Positions 17,182 through 26,385 are shown, counted from the stretch's first letter. The stretch: 64,000 nucleotides of DNA from Sphingobacteriales bacterium JAD_PAG50586_3 (GCA_023213195.1 CP096135.1:186001-250000), one strand, 5' to 3'. Numbers and translations: made by a program. Notes: a model not told the origin generated them from the sequence alone.

Positions 17182-17823
17182 ATGAAAATAAGCATACAAA
17201 TTATATCGGTTATTTTAATATCAATAGCCTTACATTCCTGCGCCCAACCAACAAAAAAAGAATTTATCGGAAAAATCACATATTCTATTTCTGTAGAATC
17301 TAAAACTCCCAATGCCACATCTGCTGAAATACAATCTATGTATGGCGATACAATGGTCTCCCATATTAAAAATGGCAACTTTAAATATATCTATAATGGC
17401 ATGGGCATTCAGCAGGCTATATATCTAAAAAGCACCAATACAGAATATGATATCATAAAGGATAAAGACACGTTATACACAACAGATTGGAGCAAGGAAG
17501 ACAGGCCGCTGACAAGTAGTGAAATAAGCGAAGACGCTGAAGATGTTTTAGGGAGGAAATGCAAAAAAATAACCCATACCATTAGTACCACTAAAAATGA
17601 ATATTGGTATGATGAATCAATATACGTGCCTGCTGACAACTTTAAACAAGCTAAATTTTCGCATACTAATGTGTATTATGAAAAAGCACAGTCGCCATAC
17701 ATTAAATTCAAATACACAGGAAATAGCTTTATTTTAACTCTAACCGCCATTGATATTGAAGAAATGCCGATTGATGATTCAATTTTCGAGTTACCAAACT
17801 ACCCTCAAAAAGTTTTAGAATAA
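17182..17823 (+). CDS. Lipoprotein of unknown function (GLPGLI/DUF4412-like size)
   Basis: Starts three bases after the flippase stop. Lipobox LHSC with Cys20 indicates export and lipidation. The body (about 190 residues) contains an IGKITYSISVES strand, a DVLGRKCKKITHT segment and EYWYDESIYVPADNF, a layout reminiscent of small Bacteroidota proteins that monitor or bind at the outer membrane, but I cannot name the family with confidence. Its codon use is more AT-rich than its neighbours and it interrupts the conserved flippase-dut order, so it may be a later insertion. Confidence 0.7.
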   Translation: MKISIQIISVILISIALHSCAQPTKKEFIGKITYSISVESKTPNATSAEIQSMYGDTMVSHIKNGNFKYIYNGMGIQQAIYLKSTNTEYDIIKDKDTLYTTDWSKEDRPLTSSEISEDAEDVLGRKCKKITHTISTTKNEYWYDESIYVPADNFKQAKFSHTNVYYEKAQSPYIKFKYTGNSFILTLTAIDIEEMPIDDSIFELPNYPQKVLE

Positions 17824-17867
17824 TTGCCATATCTCTAAATTATTACTATTCAAAATTCGCTAATAAT

Positions 17868-17907
17868 ACCCCCTCTCTATGGGAGAGGGGGAAAGGGAGT
17901 GAGGCTA
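17868..17907. repeat. Palindromic element with GGGAGTGAGGC tail
   Basis: CCCCCTCTC-tatg-GGAGAGGGGG and tail GAAAGGGAGTGAGGC, about 45 bases upstream of dut. Same family as 15670-15712. Confidence 0.7.
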
Positions 17908-17952
17908 TCAAAAAAAGCATTAATTTAGCGTCCGCTTTAAAAAGCCACAAGA

Positions 17953-18387
17953 TTGAAAATAAACGTTATAAATAAGTCGAAACACGCACTACCTGAGTAT
18001 GCTACGGCACTTTCGGCAGGGCTTGATTTGCGCGCCAACCTTGATGCACCGGTTACCCTTGGGTCGCTGGAACGTGCTATGGTGCCTACTGGCTTGTTTA
18101 TAGAGTTGCCAGAGAGTTATGAGGCACAAGTTCGTCCCCGCAGCGGTTTAGCCGCCAAGCATGGACTAACCGTGCTAAACAGCCCCGGCACTATTGATGC
18201 CGATTACCGTGGCGAAATAAAAGTAATTTTAGTTAACCTTAGTAATGAACCTTTTACGATAAACGACGGCGAACGTGTTGCCCAACTTGTTATTGCCCGC
18301 CACGAACATATTCTTTGGAATGAGACCGAAGAACTCGGCCTTACAGAGCGCGGCGAAGGCGGATTTGGACACAGCGGTAAGCATTAG
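17953..18387 (+). CDS. dut: dUTP diphosphatase (TTG start)
   Basis: Homotrimeric dUTPase, which hydrolyses dUTP to dUMP and PPi to keep uracil out of DNA. The motifs of the family are all visible: SAGLDLRA (motif 1, ~21-28), [11 protein letters not shown] (motif 2), [16 protein letters not shown] (motif 3), GERVAQLVI (motif 4) and the C-terminal [12 protein letters not shown] (motif 5). The length of 144 residues is standard. The only start consistent with the conserved N-terminus ([17 protein letters not shown]) is TTG at 17953-17955; no in-frame ATG lies upstream before the repeat. Confidence 0.95.
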   Translation: MKINVINKSKHALPEYATALSAGLDLRANLDAPVTLGSLERAMVPTGLFIELPESYEAQVRPRSGLAAKHGLTVLNSPGTIDADYRGEIKVILVNLSNEPFTINDGERVAQLVIARHEHILWNETEELGLTERGEGGFGHSGKH

Positions 18388-18412
18388 GTTATAGAACGAA
18401 TTTAGAGAGAGT

Positions 18413-19420
18413 ATGAAGATTATTGTACCAATGGCAGGCATGGGCAAACGTATGCGCCCACACACGCTAACCACACCAAAACCCCTTTTACCTATAGCAG
18501 GCAAACCCATAGTGCAACTTTTGTGCGAAGAGTTAGCCAAAGTATGTACAGAGAAGATTGAAGAAATAGCCTTTATTATTGGCGATTTTGGTAAAGAAGC
18601 CGAAGATAACCTTGTAAAAGTTGCCGAAAGCCTGGGTGCTAAAGGCAGCATATACCATCAGCACGAAGCCCTGGGTACTGCCCATGCGGTGCTTTGCGCT
18701 AAAGAATCGCTGTCGGGCAAGGTAATTGTAGCCTTTGCCGATACCTTGTTTAAGGCCGATTTTGAAATGGACGAGGCCAAAGATGCCGTTATTTGGGTGC
18801 AGAAAATTGACGACCCATCGGCCTTTGGGGTGGTTAAAATTGCCGAAGACGGTACCATTAGCGACTTTATAGAAAAGCCTAAAGACTTTGTTAGCGACCT
18901 TGCCATTATTGGTATTTACTACTTTAAAGACGGCGAAAACCTTAAAAACGAGTTGCAATACCTTATTGACAACGAGATTAAGGATAAAGGCGAATACCAG
19001 ATTACCAACGGCCTGGAGAATATGAAGAACAAGGGCCTTAAAATTTACCCCGGCGAGGTTATTGAGTGGCTAGACTGTGGCAATAAAGATGCTACCGTGT
19101 ATACCAACAAGCGCTGGTTAGATTTGCACAAAGACAATTTTTCTAAACCAACCTCGTTAAAAGTTGTTAATTCAGAAATAATAGAGCCCTGCTTTATTGG
19201 CGAAAACGTAGAAATTAATAACTCTAAAGTGGGCCCTTACGTATCAATAGGAAATAACACAGTAATCAACAATTCAGAAATCAGCAATTCCATCATCCAG
19301 TCAAATGCAACATTGCAAAACACCAAGCTTAGCAACTCTATGCTGGGCAACTATGTGCAGGTAGCCGGTGGTGAATATGAACTTAGCCTTGGCGATTACA
19401 GCGTTATTAGCCACAAATAA
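18413..19420 (+). CDS. Sugar nucleotidyltransferase with left-handed beta-helix tail
   Basis: Nucleotidyl transfer from NTP to a sugar 1-phosphate, supplying activated sugar for cell-envelope glycans. N-terminal Rossmann-like NTP-transferase motif GMGKRMRPHT (9-18) and PKPLLPIAGKP, then the middle segment DTLFKADF. The tail from about residue 255 (IGENVEINNSKVGPYVSIGNN..) shows the I/V-G-x-x-x hexapeptides of a left-handed beta-helix. Relatives are glucose-1-phosphate thymidylyl- and mannose-1-phosphate guanylyltransferase-like enzymes; base and sugar specificity are not decidable here. Confidence 0.85.
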   Translation: MKIIVPMAGMGKRMRPHTLTTPKPLLPIAGKPIVQLLCEELAKVCTEKIEEIAFIIGDFGKEAEDNLVKVAESLGAKGSIYHQHEALGTAHAVLCAKESLSGKVIVAFADTLFKADFEMDEAKDAVIWVQKIDDPSAFGVVKIAEDGTISDFIEKPKDFVSDLAIIGIYYFKDGENLKNELQYLIDNEIKDKGEYQITNGLENMKNKGLKIYPGEVIEWLDCGNKDATVYTNKRWLDLHKDNFSKPTSLKVVNSEIIEPCFIGENVEINNSKVGPYVSIGNNTVINNSEISNSIIQSNATLQNTKLSNSMLGNYVQVAGGEYELSLGDYSVISHK

Positions 19421-19430
19421 AACGTATACA

Positions 19431-21200
19431 TTGAAGAACACCCGCACATATAAAACAATAGCCTATACCTTATTGGTCCTGTTGCTTACAGGCGCGGTGT
19501 TTACAGGCTGCAAACCCAAAAATGCCGTTACCCAAAAAGATAATGGCCCTAAAGGTGGTAAAGAGAAGCTGACCGAAAAGCAACGCCTCGACTCTGACTT
19601 TTTATTCTTTAATGCTACCAAAGAGAGCATGTTGGGTAATTACGATGAGGCTGCAAGGCTTTACAACCAGTGTATTCAAATTAACCCATACAATGCAGCA
19701 GCGTACTACGAGCTGGCCCGCATTGCTTTTGATGCCAAAGACTACGACAACGCCGTTTTATTAGGCCGTGCAGCCATGTCGCTGGATAAAAAGAATATTT
19801 GGTACAAGCTGCTGTATGCCCAAGCCCTGCAAGGCACCGGCAAGTTTGACGAAGCAGTGAAAGTATACGAGCTGATTGTTAAAGAAAACCCAAACTCTAT
19901 TGAATATACCTTTGAACTGGCCGATGGGTATTTAAAAGCCAGCCGCCCCGACGATGCCATTAAAACCCTTGACCGTATTGAGGATTTAATGGGCGTGTCG
20001 CCGGAGATATCGCAAGAGAAAATGCGTTTGTACCTGCGCATGGGCAATATTGATAAGGCCGCTAACGAAATTCAAAAGCTGATAGACCTTACCCCTAACG
20101 ACCCTACAAACTACATCGTGTTAGCTGATATGTACCTTACCAACCGTATGAATGATAAGGCATTTGACATTTACCAAAAAGCCCTTAAAGTTGACCCAAC
20201 CAATGGGGCGGTGCATTACTCACTATCGCAATACTACAGGGAGAAAGGCGATAACGACAAATCGTACGATGAGTTGAAGATTGCTTTTGCCAGCCCTGAT
20301 ATTGATATAGACACCAAAATACAGGTGCTGCTTAGCTATTTTAGTTTGAGCGAAACCAGCCCGGGTATGAAAACACAGGCTTACGAGTTGTGCAAACTGA
20401 TGATAGATGCTCACCCGCTGGAGCCTAAGGCCTACTCTATGTATGGCGACTTTTTATTCCGCGACAAGAAGTTTTTAGAAGCAAGGGATAACTTCTTAAA
20501 GGTGTTAGATATTGACAAATCGAAGTACCTGGTATGGAGCCAGTTAATAATGTGCGAATCGGAACTGGGTAACCACCAGTCGGTGTACGATTACAGCTCG
20601 CAGGCCTTAGATTTATTCCCTACCCAGCCAGATTTGTATTACTACAAAGGCTCATCGGCCCTGCGCCTTAAAAAAACTAAAGACGCTATTAGCACCCTTA
20701 GCGATGGTTCGGGCCTTGTATACAATAACCCACAGCTTGAACTGCAGTTTTTTGCCTTGTTGGGCGATGCCTACAATGCCGAGAAAAACTACGAACGCTC
20801 TGAAGATTACTACAACAAAGCCTTAAACATAGAGCCTAACAACACTTACGTACTAAACAACTACAGCTACTACCTAAGTGTACGCAAGGTTAAGCTTGAT
20901 AAAGCCCGCGACATGGCCCGCCTGGTAAACACCATAGAGCCCAACAACGCTACTTACGAAGATACTTACGGCTGGATATTCTACATAATGGGTAACTATG
21001 CCGAGGCTAAAACATGGCTTGAAAAAGCCCTAAGCCACGGCGGCGACCAGGATGGTACTGTTTTAGAACACTACGGCGATGTTATGTTTAAGCTTGGCGA
21101 TACCGTTAAAGCCCTTGAGTATTGGAAACTGGCCAAGGAAAAAGCCGGCGCCACCGATTTGATAGACAGAAAGATTTCTGAAAAGAAACTTATTGAATAA
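19431..21200 (+). CDS. TPR-repeat lipoprotein (TTG start)
   Basis: Tetratricopeptide protein of about 589 residues. The start chosen is TTG 19431 (LKNTRTYKTIAYTLL), just after the preceding stop, because it gives a signal peptide and lipobox (VFTGC). An in-frame ATG at 19368 lies inside the upstream gene. At least eight TPR-like units follow from about residue 50 to the C-terminus (for example DEAARLYNQCIQINPYNAAA and SEDYYNKALNIEPNNTYV). Probably periplasmic or inner face of the outer membrane, acting as a scaffold. Its place before DUF4292-like and EnvC-like genes matches a recurring envelope gene order. Confidence 0.82.
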   Translation: MKNTRTYKTIAYTLLVLLLTGAVFTGCKPKNAVTQKDNGPKGGKEKLTEKQRLDSDFLFFNATKESMLGNYDEAARLYNQCIQINPYNAAAYYELARIAFDAKDYDNAVLLGRAAMSLDKKNIWYKLLYAQALQGTGKFDEAVKVYELIVKENPNSIEYTFELADGYLKASRPDDAIKTLDRIEDLMGVSPEISQEKMRLYLRMGNIDKAANEIQKLIDLTPNDPTNYIVLADMYLTNRMNDKAFDIYQKALKVDPTNGAVHYSLSQYYREKGDNDKSYDELKIAFASPDIDIDTKIQVLLSYFSLSETSPGMKTQAYELCKLMIDAHPLEPKAYSMYGDFLFRDKKFLEARDNFLKVLDIDKSKYLVWSQLIMCESELGNHQSVYDYSSQALDLFPTQPDLYYYKGSSALRLKKTKDAISTLSDGSGLVYNNPQLELQFFALLGDAYNAEKNYERSEDYYNKALNIEPNNTYVLNNYSYYLSVRKVKLDKARDMARLVNTIEPNNATYEDTYGWIFYIMGNYAEAKTWLEKALSHGGDQDGTVLEHYGDVMFKLGDTVKALEYWKLAKEKAGATDLIDRKISEKKLIE

Positions 21201-21245
21201 ACATTGTAGCAACAAATTGTCTTCCATTTAAAACAGGATACCGCT

Positions 21246-22114
21246 TTGAAAAATTCAGGACTGCTACTTATTGCATTAGTTATATCATTTGCATTTGCCT
21301 GCAAAACCAAGCCTAAACCATTTACCAACACTCCTAGCAAGGCAGACAGCACCGCTACGGCTACCGCAAATAAAGATTTGGTAGAAGATAAACCCGCCGA
21401 CTCGCTGCTAAAGGTTATACGTGCTAAAGAACTTACTTTTAAAACCCTTACCGCTAAGGTAGAGGTAGATTCTAAGTTTGATAAAGACAATGCCTCGTTC
21501 AACTGCAACCTGCGCATGGTGCGCGACAGCGCCATCTGGATATCCATATCTCCGGCCCTGGGTATAGAAGTTGCCCGTATACTTATTACTACAGATAGTG
21601 TTAAATTCATCAACCGCATTAGCAACAAATACTTTAAAGGCGATTTTAAGTTTGTAAACAGTATGCTGCAACTTGATGCCGACTTTAGCATGGTACAGTC
21701 TATACTGTTGGGCAAAACGTATTTGTATTATACTGAGAAGAACTACCTTACCTCTATTGATGATAAGCAATACCTGATAAGCACCCTGCCCAAACGCAAG
21801 CTTAAAAAGGCCGTTGCCGAAGAAGAAAACCCTTGGCTGTTGGTACACGCCAACTGGATAGACCCCGCCAGTTTTATGGTGAATAAGTTGTTTATTAAAG
21901 ACTTTAAGGCCAACCGCAAACTAGAGGTAAACTACAGTAATTTAGTTACCGTAGATGGGCAGCCCTTTGCCAACAATGTAGACATTGATATTAAGGCTGA
22001 GAAACCCGCGCAGATTAAACTCGTATACAACAGAGTAGTACTAAACAAGAGTGTTAACCTTCCGTTTAACATACCCGACAATTTTACACCCGTTGACGAA
22101 CAGGGGGTAAGTAA
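21246..22114 (+). CDS. DUF4292-like lipoprotein (TTG start; separate gene, 3' frameshift)
   Basis: Exported lipoprotein (lipobox AFAC, Cys about 19) of the DUF4292/LolA-like beta-sheet type. Seen: ELTFKTLTAKVEVDSKF, DSAIWISISPALGIEVAR and DGQPFANNVDIDIKAEKP, with the alternating strands of a lipid-binding half-barrel. As sequenced, the frame runs on into the next gene, giving an apparent fusion. If the G5 tract 22103-22107 had six G, this protein would end ...PVDEQGGK-stop at 22112-22114 (about 289 residues, normal) and the next gene would start separately. Start is TTG 21246. Possible role in lipoprotein or LPS traffic (inference). Confidence 0.75.
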
Positions 22115-23357
22115 CATCCTGCTTTTAGCGGTATGTATGCTGCTGTCATTCGCTGCCGCAGGCCAAACCAGCAAAAAAGACCTGGAGGCCAAAAAGAAAA
22201 AGCTGCAAGACGATATTAATAAAACCAGCAAGCTGCTTAACGAAACCAAGACCAGCAAAAAGAACAGCCTTAAAGAGCTTGCCGTACTCAATAACCGCAT
22301 TGGCCAGCGCCAAAACCTTATTAATACTATTAGAGACGAAGTTACCCTACTTGATAACCAGATTGGGGCTAACCAACAAAGCTACGACTCGCTAAACACA
22401 AGTTTATCAGGCTTAAAAAAGGAGTTTGCCCGCGTAGTAAACTTTACCTATAAATACCGAAATAACAACAGCACCATGGCTTACCTGTTGGCCGGCGAAG
22501 ATTTTGCCAAAGCCTACAACCGCGGAAAATACCTTACCCTGTATGCCCGCTACCGCAAAGTGCAGGCCCGCAAAATTGAGGATGTAAAAAAGCAGTTGTT
22601 AGCCGTAAACACCCAAATTGATACCGACAAAAAAAGCAAGGTAACTGTACTTAGTCAGAATGAGAAGGAGAAAAAGGTACTGACTACCGATAAGCAGGCA
22701 CAGGAAACCATTGTAAAAAATCTGCAAAAAACAGAGGCCAATTTAAAGGCCCAGTTGAATAAAAAGAAAGCCGAAGCATCCAAGCTATCATCTGCTATTA
22801 ATAATATTATAGAGAACGATATAAAGGCCTCTAAAGTTAAAGCTGCCAAAGAGGTTAAAACAGCCCCAAAGGCTGGTGGCACAGCTAAAAAAGCAGAGCC
22901 TGTTAAGGAGAATGTTATTACCCTTACGCCCGAAGCCAAGCTTACCTCTACGGGGTTTGAAAACAACCGTAGTCGCTTGCCTTGGCCGGTTGAGAAAGGC
23001 TTTATAAGCTCGGGTTTTGGTAACCACCCGCACCCTGTGTTAAAGGGCATTACTACTAACAATAATGGCATTGATATTTCTACTGATAAAGGGGCTACAG
23101 CCCGCGCTGTTTTTGATGGTGAGGTGTCGGGTGTAGTTAGCATTCCCGGTGCAGGCCAGGCGGTTATTATACGCCACGGCGAGTACCTTACCGTTTACTC
23201 TAATTTAGGCAGTGTATCGGTATCTAAAGGCAGCAAGGTAAAAGCAAAGCAAAGCATTGGTACCGTTGGTGCCGATGATGATGGTGCGGTGCTACACTTA
23301 GAGGTTTGGAAAAACAAAACCAAGCTAAATCCGGCGGGTTGGTTGATTGCAAGGTAA
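22093..23357 (+). CDS. EnvC-like M23/LytM-domain protein with coiled coil (TTG start after frameshift correction)
   Basis: Periplasmic peptidoglycan-hydrolysis factor. With one extra G in the tract 22103-22107, TTG 22093 opens MTNRGVSNILLL.., a signal peptide ending AAAGQ. Then comes a ~200-residue coiled coil (KKDLEAKKKKLQDDINK.. to about 23 kb) and a C-terminal LytM/M23 domain (PWPVEKGFISSGFGNHPHP, HGEYLTVYSNLG, LHLEVWKNKT). The catalytic HxxxD and HxH signatures are degenerate (NNGIDI, LHLEV), as in EnvC-type activators of amidases that FtsEX controls. About 421 residues corrected. It overlaps the preceding gene by about 20 bases. Confidence 0.8.
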
Positions 23358-23363
23358 TTACAA

Positions 23364-23894
23364 ATGAACAAACTGTATATACTTTTTACCTGCTTTATTG
23401 TTGCCTTTATTGGCTGCCAAATGCCACACACTGCATCTTTTAGGGATTGTATTGAAAAAGGCAAAAAGGCATTGGAAAATCATGACCTTGATTCAGCAAT
23501 AAAATATTTTGACCAAGCGGTAATAATAGACCCAAAAAATCCTGAGGGTTACTATGGATTAGGAGTAACAAACTGTTCTTATTGCTATAATGATAGCACT
23601 AATTGCGATAAGACATTATACAACTTAAATAAAGTTAATGGCATAAGCCCGGGCTATAAGCGCACATACTACAATTTAGCTGTTTGCAAAATGGTAATTG
23701 GGGACAATAAAGGTGCATTAATAGACTTAAATGCTGCTATTGCTAAAGACTCTACTGATGCTGACTATTACTTAAACAGGGCAGCAATATTTCTTCGCTT
23801 AAATGATTTTCCTAACGCCTGCAAAGATTTGGAGAAAGCTTCAAATTTAGGTTCTGCTACTGCAAAAGTCAGAATGGAAACTCTATGCAAATAG
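23364..23894 (+). CDS. Small TPR lipoprotein
   Basis: 176 residues; lipobox FIGC (Cys18), then three TPR-like helix pairs (DSAIKYFDQAVIIDPKNPEG, RTYYNLAVCKMVIGDNKGAL, ADYYLNRAAIFLRLNDFP). It contains a Cys-rich insert between the first and second repeats (NCSYCYNDSTNC). It begins six bases after the M23 stop and ends two bases before the convergent NlpC/P60 gene. Function unknown beyond protein-protein interaction in the envelope. Confidence 0.75.
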   Translation: MNKLYILFTCFIVAFIGCQMPHTASFRDCIEKGKKALENHDLDSAIKYFDQAVIIDPKNPEGYYGLGVTNCSYCYNDSTNCDKTLYNLNKVNGISPGYKRTYYNLAVCKMVIGDNKGALIDLNAAIAKDSTDADYYLNRAAIFLRLNDFPNACKDLEKASNLGSATAKVRMETLCK

Positions 23895-23896
23895 GC

Positions 23897-24421
23897 TTAT
23901 TCTACCCTACCCCCGCCGCGGTAGGCTTTATCGTAATAAGCTTCTTCAAGCCCGTTTACTATAACCCCTTTAGTGCTGCTGGCATGGGCAAATCGACCGT
24001 CTTTTAAAAAGATACCTACGTGCGATATTCCTTTGTTGCCGGTCTCGAAAAATACCAGATCGCCCTCTTTTAAATTATGCTTGTTAACCTTGCGGCAAAA
24101 CTCGTATTGCTGCTTGGTAGTGCGGGGCAGCTTTTTATCGTACACCTTTAAAAATACCATCTGCACAAAGCCTGAACAGTCGGCGCCGCTCTTGCTTTCT
24201 CCGCCGTATTTATAGGGCGTTCCCCACCAGTCTATCACCTCATCAAGCAGTTTAAGGTTGCATGTTTTATCAACCTCAAAACCCAGTTTAGTAGTATATT
24301 TTTTATAGGCCGAATTAGACTTTGTTGGCCTTGAGTTTTCGGTAGTTTTGGGGAGATTGGTTGTTTTACAACCAATAATGAAAAACGAAAAAAGGAAAAT
24401 GAATAATAGCACTCGCGTCAT
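23897..24421 (-). CDS. NlpC/P60 (C40) family cell-wall hydrolase, lipoprotein
   Basis: Predicted peptidoglycan endopeptidase of 174 residues anchored by a lipid (lipobox IIGC, Cys18). The catalytic Cys82 lies in GADCSGFVQ, His134 in ISHVGIF and the third polar residue His146 in RFAHASS, all with normal family spacing. Start ATG 24419-24421. It is convergent with the TPR lipoprotein and follows a repeat cluster, so it is likely monocistronic. Such enzymes cut D-gamma-glutamyl-diamino acid bonds in peptide stems; the exact bond is not shown here. Confidence 0.88.
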   Translation of the reverse strand: MTRVLLFIFLFSFFIIGCKTTNLPKTTENSRPTKSNSAYKKYTTKLGFEVDKTCNLKLLDEVIDWWGTPYKYGGESKSGADCSGFVQMVFLKVYDKKLPRTTKQQYEFCRKVNKHNLKEGDLVFFETGNKGISHVGIFLKDGRFAHASSTKGVIVNGLEEAYYDKAYRGGGRVE

Positions 24422-24458
24422 GCTAAGCGTAGACGAAGCATAGCGCAGGGTTTTAACT

Positions 24459-24506
24459 CCCCTCCTAAGGTAGGAGGGGTGGCTCGAAGAGCCGGGGTGG
24501 TATGAT
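24459..24506. repeat. Two-arm palindromic element (variable arm GGCTC/GAGCC)
   Basis: Arm A CCCCTCC..GGAGGGG, then TGGCTC-gaa-GAGCCG, then the closing GGGGTGGTAT. A member of the constant-arm/variable-arm family. Confidence 0.72.
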
Positions 24507-24507
24507 A

Positions 24508-24556
24508 CCCCCTCCCCCGCCTAAGGCGGGGTACTCCCCTATTTTAGGGGAGAGTT
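24508..24556. repeat. Two-arm palindromic element, opposite orientation (variable arm CCCCGCC/GGCGGGG)
   Basis: CCCCCTCC, then CCCCGCC-taa-GGCGGGG, then CTCCCCT-attt-TAGGGGAG. It directly adjoins the previous element and the 3' end of the gene at 24558. Confidence 0.7.
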
Positions 24557-24557
24557 T

Positions 24558-25187
24558 TTAAACTTTTCCCAGGTTACCATATAAGTATTCCCACTCTTTT
24601 TCTTCTACCTTATGTAGGAAGTCGTTAAAATCTTCGGCAGAAACTTTACGGGTAGCTAAATAGCCCTCTTCTAAAAACTCAAACAACACCATTACCCTGA
24701 ATAAGCGGGCCGCTAACCGGGCGGGGCCAAGCATAACCTTGCCCAGGGCGCTATGCGCCAGTTGGTGACTAAACTCCAGCGTATCAATCATTACCTCCAG
24801 TTGCTTAATGCGTTCGGCACGGTGCCCATACTGCTTATACACCTCGGTAAGTTCTTTGGTTTCAATTGCGTCGCCTGTCCAGCCGCGTTCTACCAACACA
24901 GCAGCCATACCCTCGTCCATTTGGTGGGTAACATCGTTAAGGTCTATAACGTCTTGTATAGACTGTTTAATCTCTGCCGGAAGCTTGTTTTTAATCTTGC
25001 CAAAGGTGTTGATGGCGGTTTGGATAATATCGCCCTGCGAATCCAGATTATAAATCTTATCCATAAAGAAGTTTACCAAATCGGCACTGTCTTCACGGTT
25101 AAAATACTCGCCATAAAACTCTTTAAAGCGGCGCGTTTGCGCCTGCATAATCTCAAGCCTGGCTTTTTCTAAAAGTGTATCTGACAT
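24558..25187 (-). CDS. Conserved hypothetical alpha-helical protein (209 aa)
   Basis: No signal peptide or membrane segment. The whole protein reads as amphipathic helices. The segments RRFKEFYGEYFNREDSADL and NFFMDKIYNLDSQ, with the later VMLFEFLEEGY, remind me of the FFLEELY-motif proteins of other phyla, but this is a weak impression. Start ATG 25185-25187. The neighbour upstream on the same strand is an EamA transporter separated by a palindromic element. No function is proposed. Confidence 0.6.
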   Translation of the reverse strand: MSDTLLEKARLEIMQAQTRRFKEFYGEYFNREDSADLVNFFMDKIYNLDSQGDIIQTAINTFGKIKNKLPAEIKQSIQDVIDLNDVTHQMDEGMAAVLVERGWTGDAIETKELTEVYKQYGHRAERIKQLEVMIDTLEFSHQLAHSALGKVMLGPARLAARLFRVMVLFEFLEEGYLATRKVSAEDFNDFLHKVEEKEWEYLYGNLGKV

Positions 25188-25249
25188 AATTTAAAGCCTT
25201 AGCCACACTCCCTGTTATAGGTCTCTCACAGCCTAAGGATAGAGGGACT

Positions 25250-26177
25250 TTATTCCCCTTCTCTAACGGAGAGGGGGTTAGGGGGTGAGGCCTTTGTTTT
25301 TACAGGTTTACCCACTAAGTATACTCCTGTAAATATCAGCAGGGCTGATGCTATTTTAACAGCATCTGGCGCACTGTTACCAACCACTATTTCAACAATG
25401 GCGGCTATAACGGGTTGTAAGTATATGTATACCCCCACTACCGATGCGCTAACTGTACCCAAAGCCAAATTATTTAGCAAATAAGCTACAAACGTAGCCG
25501 CAATAATTACATACACCACGCTAAACCACGCGTTTGGCGGAAGCGTTGCCCATTGTATATCCATAGCCTGTTGCGCGCCAAAGGGTATACATATAATCAT
25601 CCCAAACAAAAACGACCATTTAAGCACCGTTAGCGGGTGGTATTTTGCCATTAGCGGCTTGGCTATAACTAAGGTACACGCCATACGACAGGGCATTGAA
25701 CAATATCATAATATTGCCCAACAGGTTGCCACCACCGCTACTGTCTTTTGGGCTGTTGGCTAATAGCAACGCCGCACCCGCAGCGCCTAAAGCAATGCCG
25801 CCTACTTTAAATAAGGTTAGCTTTTCGCCGGTTAAAATAAAGGCGACTATCATTACCAGCACCGGGGTGCAAATCATAATAATAGAGGCATCTATGGATG
25901 ATGTTAAATCGAGCCCCGAGAAGAACAGCAATTGGTTAATGGCTATGCCGAAGAAGCCGCACAAAATCAGGCGCATCATATCTTCCCGCTGCACTTTTTC
26001 TTTGGTAAACAGGGGCGTAACAAGCCAAAACAGCACAGTAGCTATTATAACCCTTAACAGGATAAAGCCCAGCGGCTTTAAATAATCGGGCATGGCTATT
26101 TTAGCTATAGAATAGTTTAACCCGTAAATAATATTGGCGCCCAGTATTGCAAGGTGGGCTATTAATCTTTTAGACAT
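25250..26177 (-). CDS. EamA/DMT-family transporter (one frameshift; C-terminus encoded by a repeat)
   Basis: Ten-segment drug/metabolite transporter of the inner membrane. The N-terminal half (ANIIYGLNYSIAKIAMP..) and C-terminal half (VLKWSFLFGMIICIPFGA..VVGVYIYLQPVIAAI) are the two EamA repeats. The frame breaks near 25672-25676, where the coding strand reads ACCTTAG; removing one base gives the expected SYGVYLVIAKPLMAKYH. The last ~13 residues (ASPPNPLSVREGE) are read from a palindromic repeat element at 25251-25293, which also provides the stop codon. Corrected length about 308. Substrate unknown. Confidence 0.82.
25251..25293. repeat. Palindromic element overlapping the 3' end of the EamA gene
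   Basis: CCCCTTCTC-taac-GGAGAGGGGG then TTAGGGGGTGAGGC. It is translated on the minus strand as the C-terminal tail of the EamA protein. Confidence 0.75.
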
Positions 26178-26196
26178 TGGGGCAAAGATAGTTTTA

Positions 26197-26231
26197 AGTT
26201 GCCAGTTCCCGGTTGACAGTTACCAGTAATT
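26197..26231. repeat. Heptanucleotide array (5 units)
   Basis: AGTTGCC, AGTTCCC, GGTTGAC, AGTTACC and AGTAATT in exact 7-nt phase, upstream of both the EamA (minus) and MFS (plus) genes. Confidence 0.6.
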
Positions 26232-26258
26232 TAGCTCCGTAGGAGGTACCTGTTTGTA
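26232..26258. repeat. Hairpin with TGTTTGTAG tag
   Basis: AGCTCC-gta-GGAGGT (one mismatch) followed by ACCTGTTTGTAG. Compare 15604-15629. Confidence 0.45.
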
Positions 26259-26317
26259 GCAATAAAAGCCAATTATTTACCAAGCCCCTTAGGGGCGGCC
26301 TAAAATATTATCCATGT

Positions 26318-26373
26318 AACCACCCCGCCCTCCCGATGCTTCGGGAGGGCACCCTCCTTAAAAAGGAGGGGAC
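26318..26373. repeat. Two-arm palindromic element (variable arm GCCCTCCCGA/TCGGGAGGGC)
   Basis: AACCACCCC, then GCCCTCCCGA-tgct-TCGGGAGGGC, then ACCCTCCTTAAAAAGGAGGGG. It ends 13 bases before the candidate -7 element of the MFS gene. Confidence 0.75.
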
Positions 26374-26385
26374 TAAAATTACAAC

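Noticed and set aside
21246..23357. A true fusion of a DUF4292-like protein with an M23 peptidase
   Set aside because: An internal signal peptide and exact restoration of two normal genes by one G at 22103-22107 make a sequence error much more likely.
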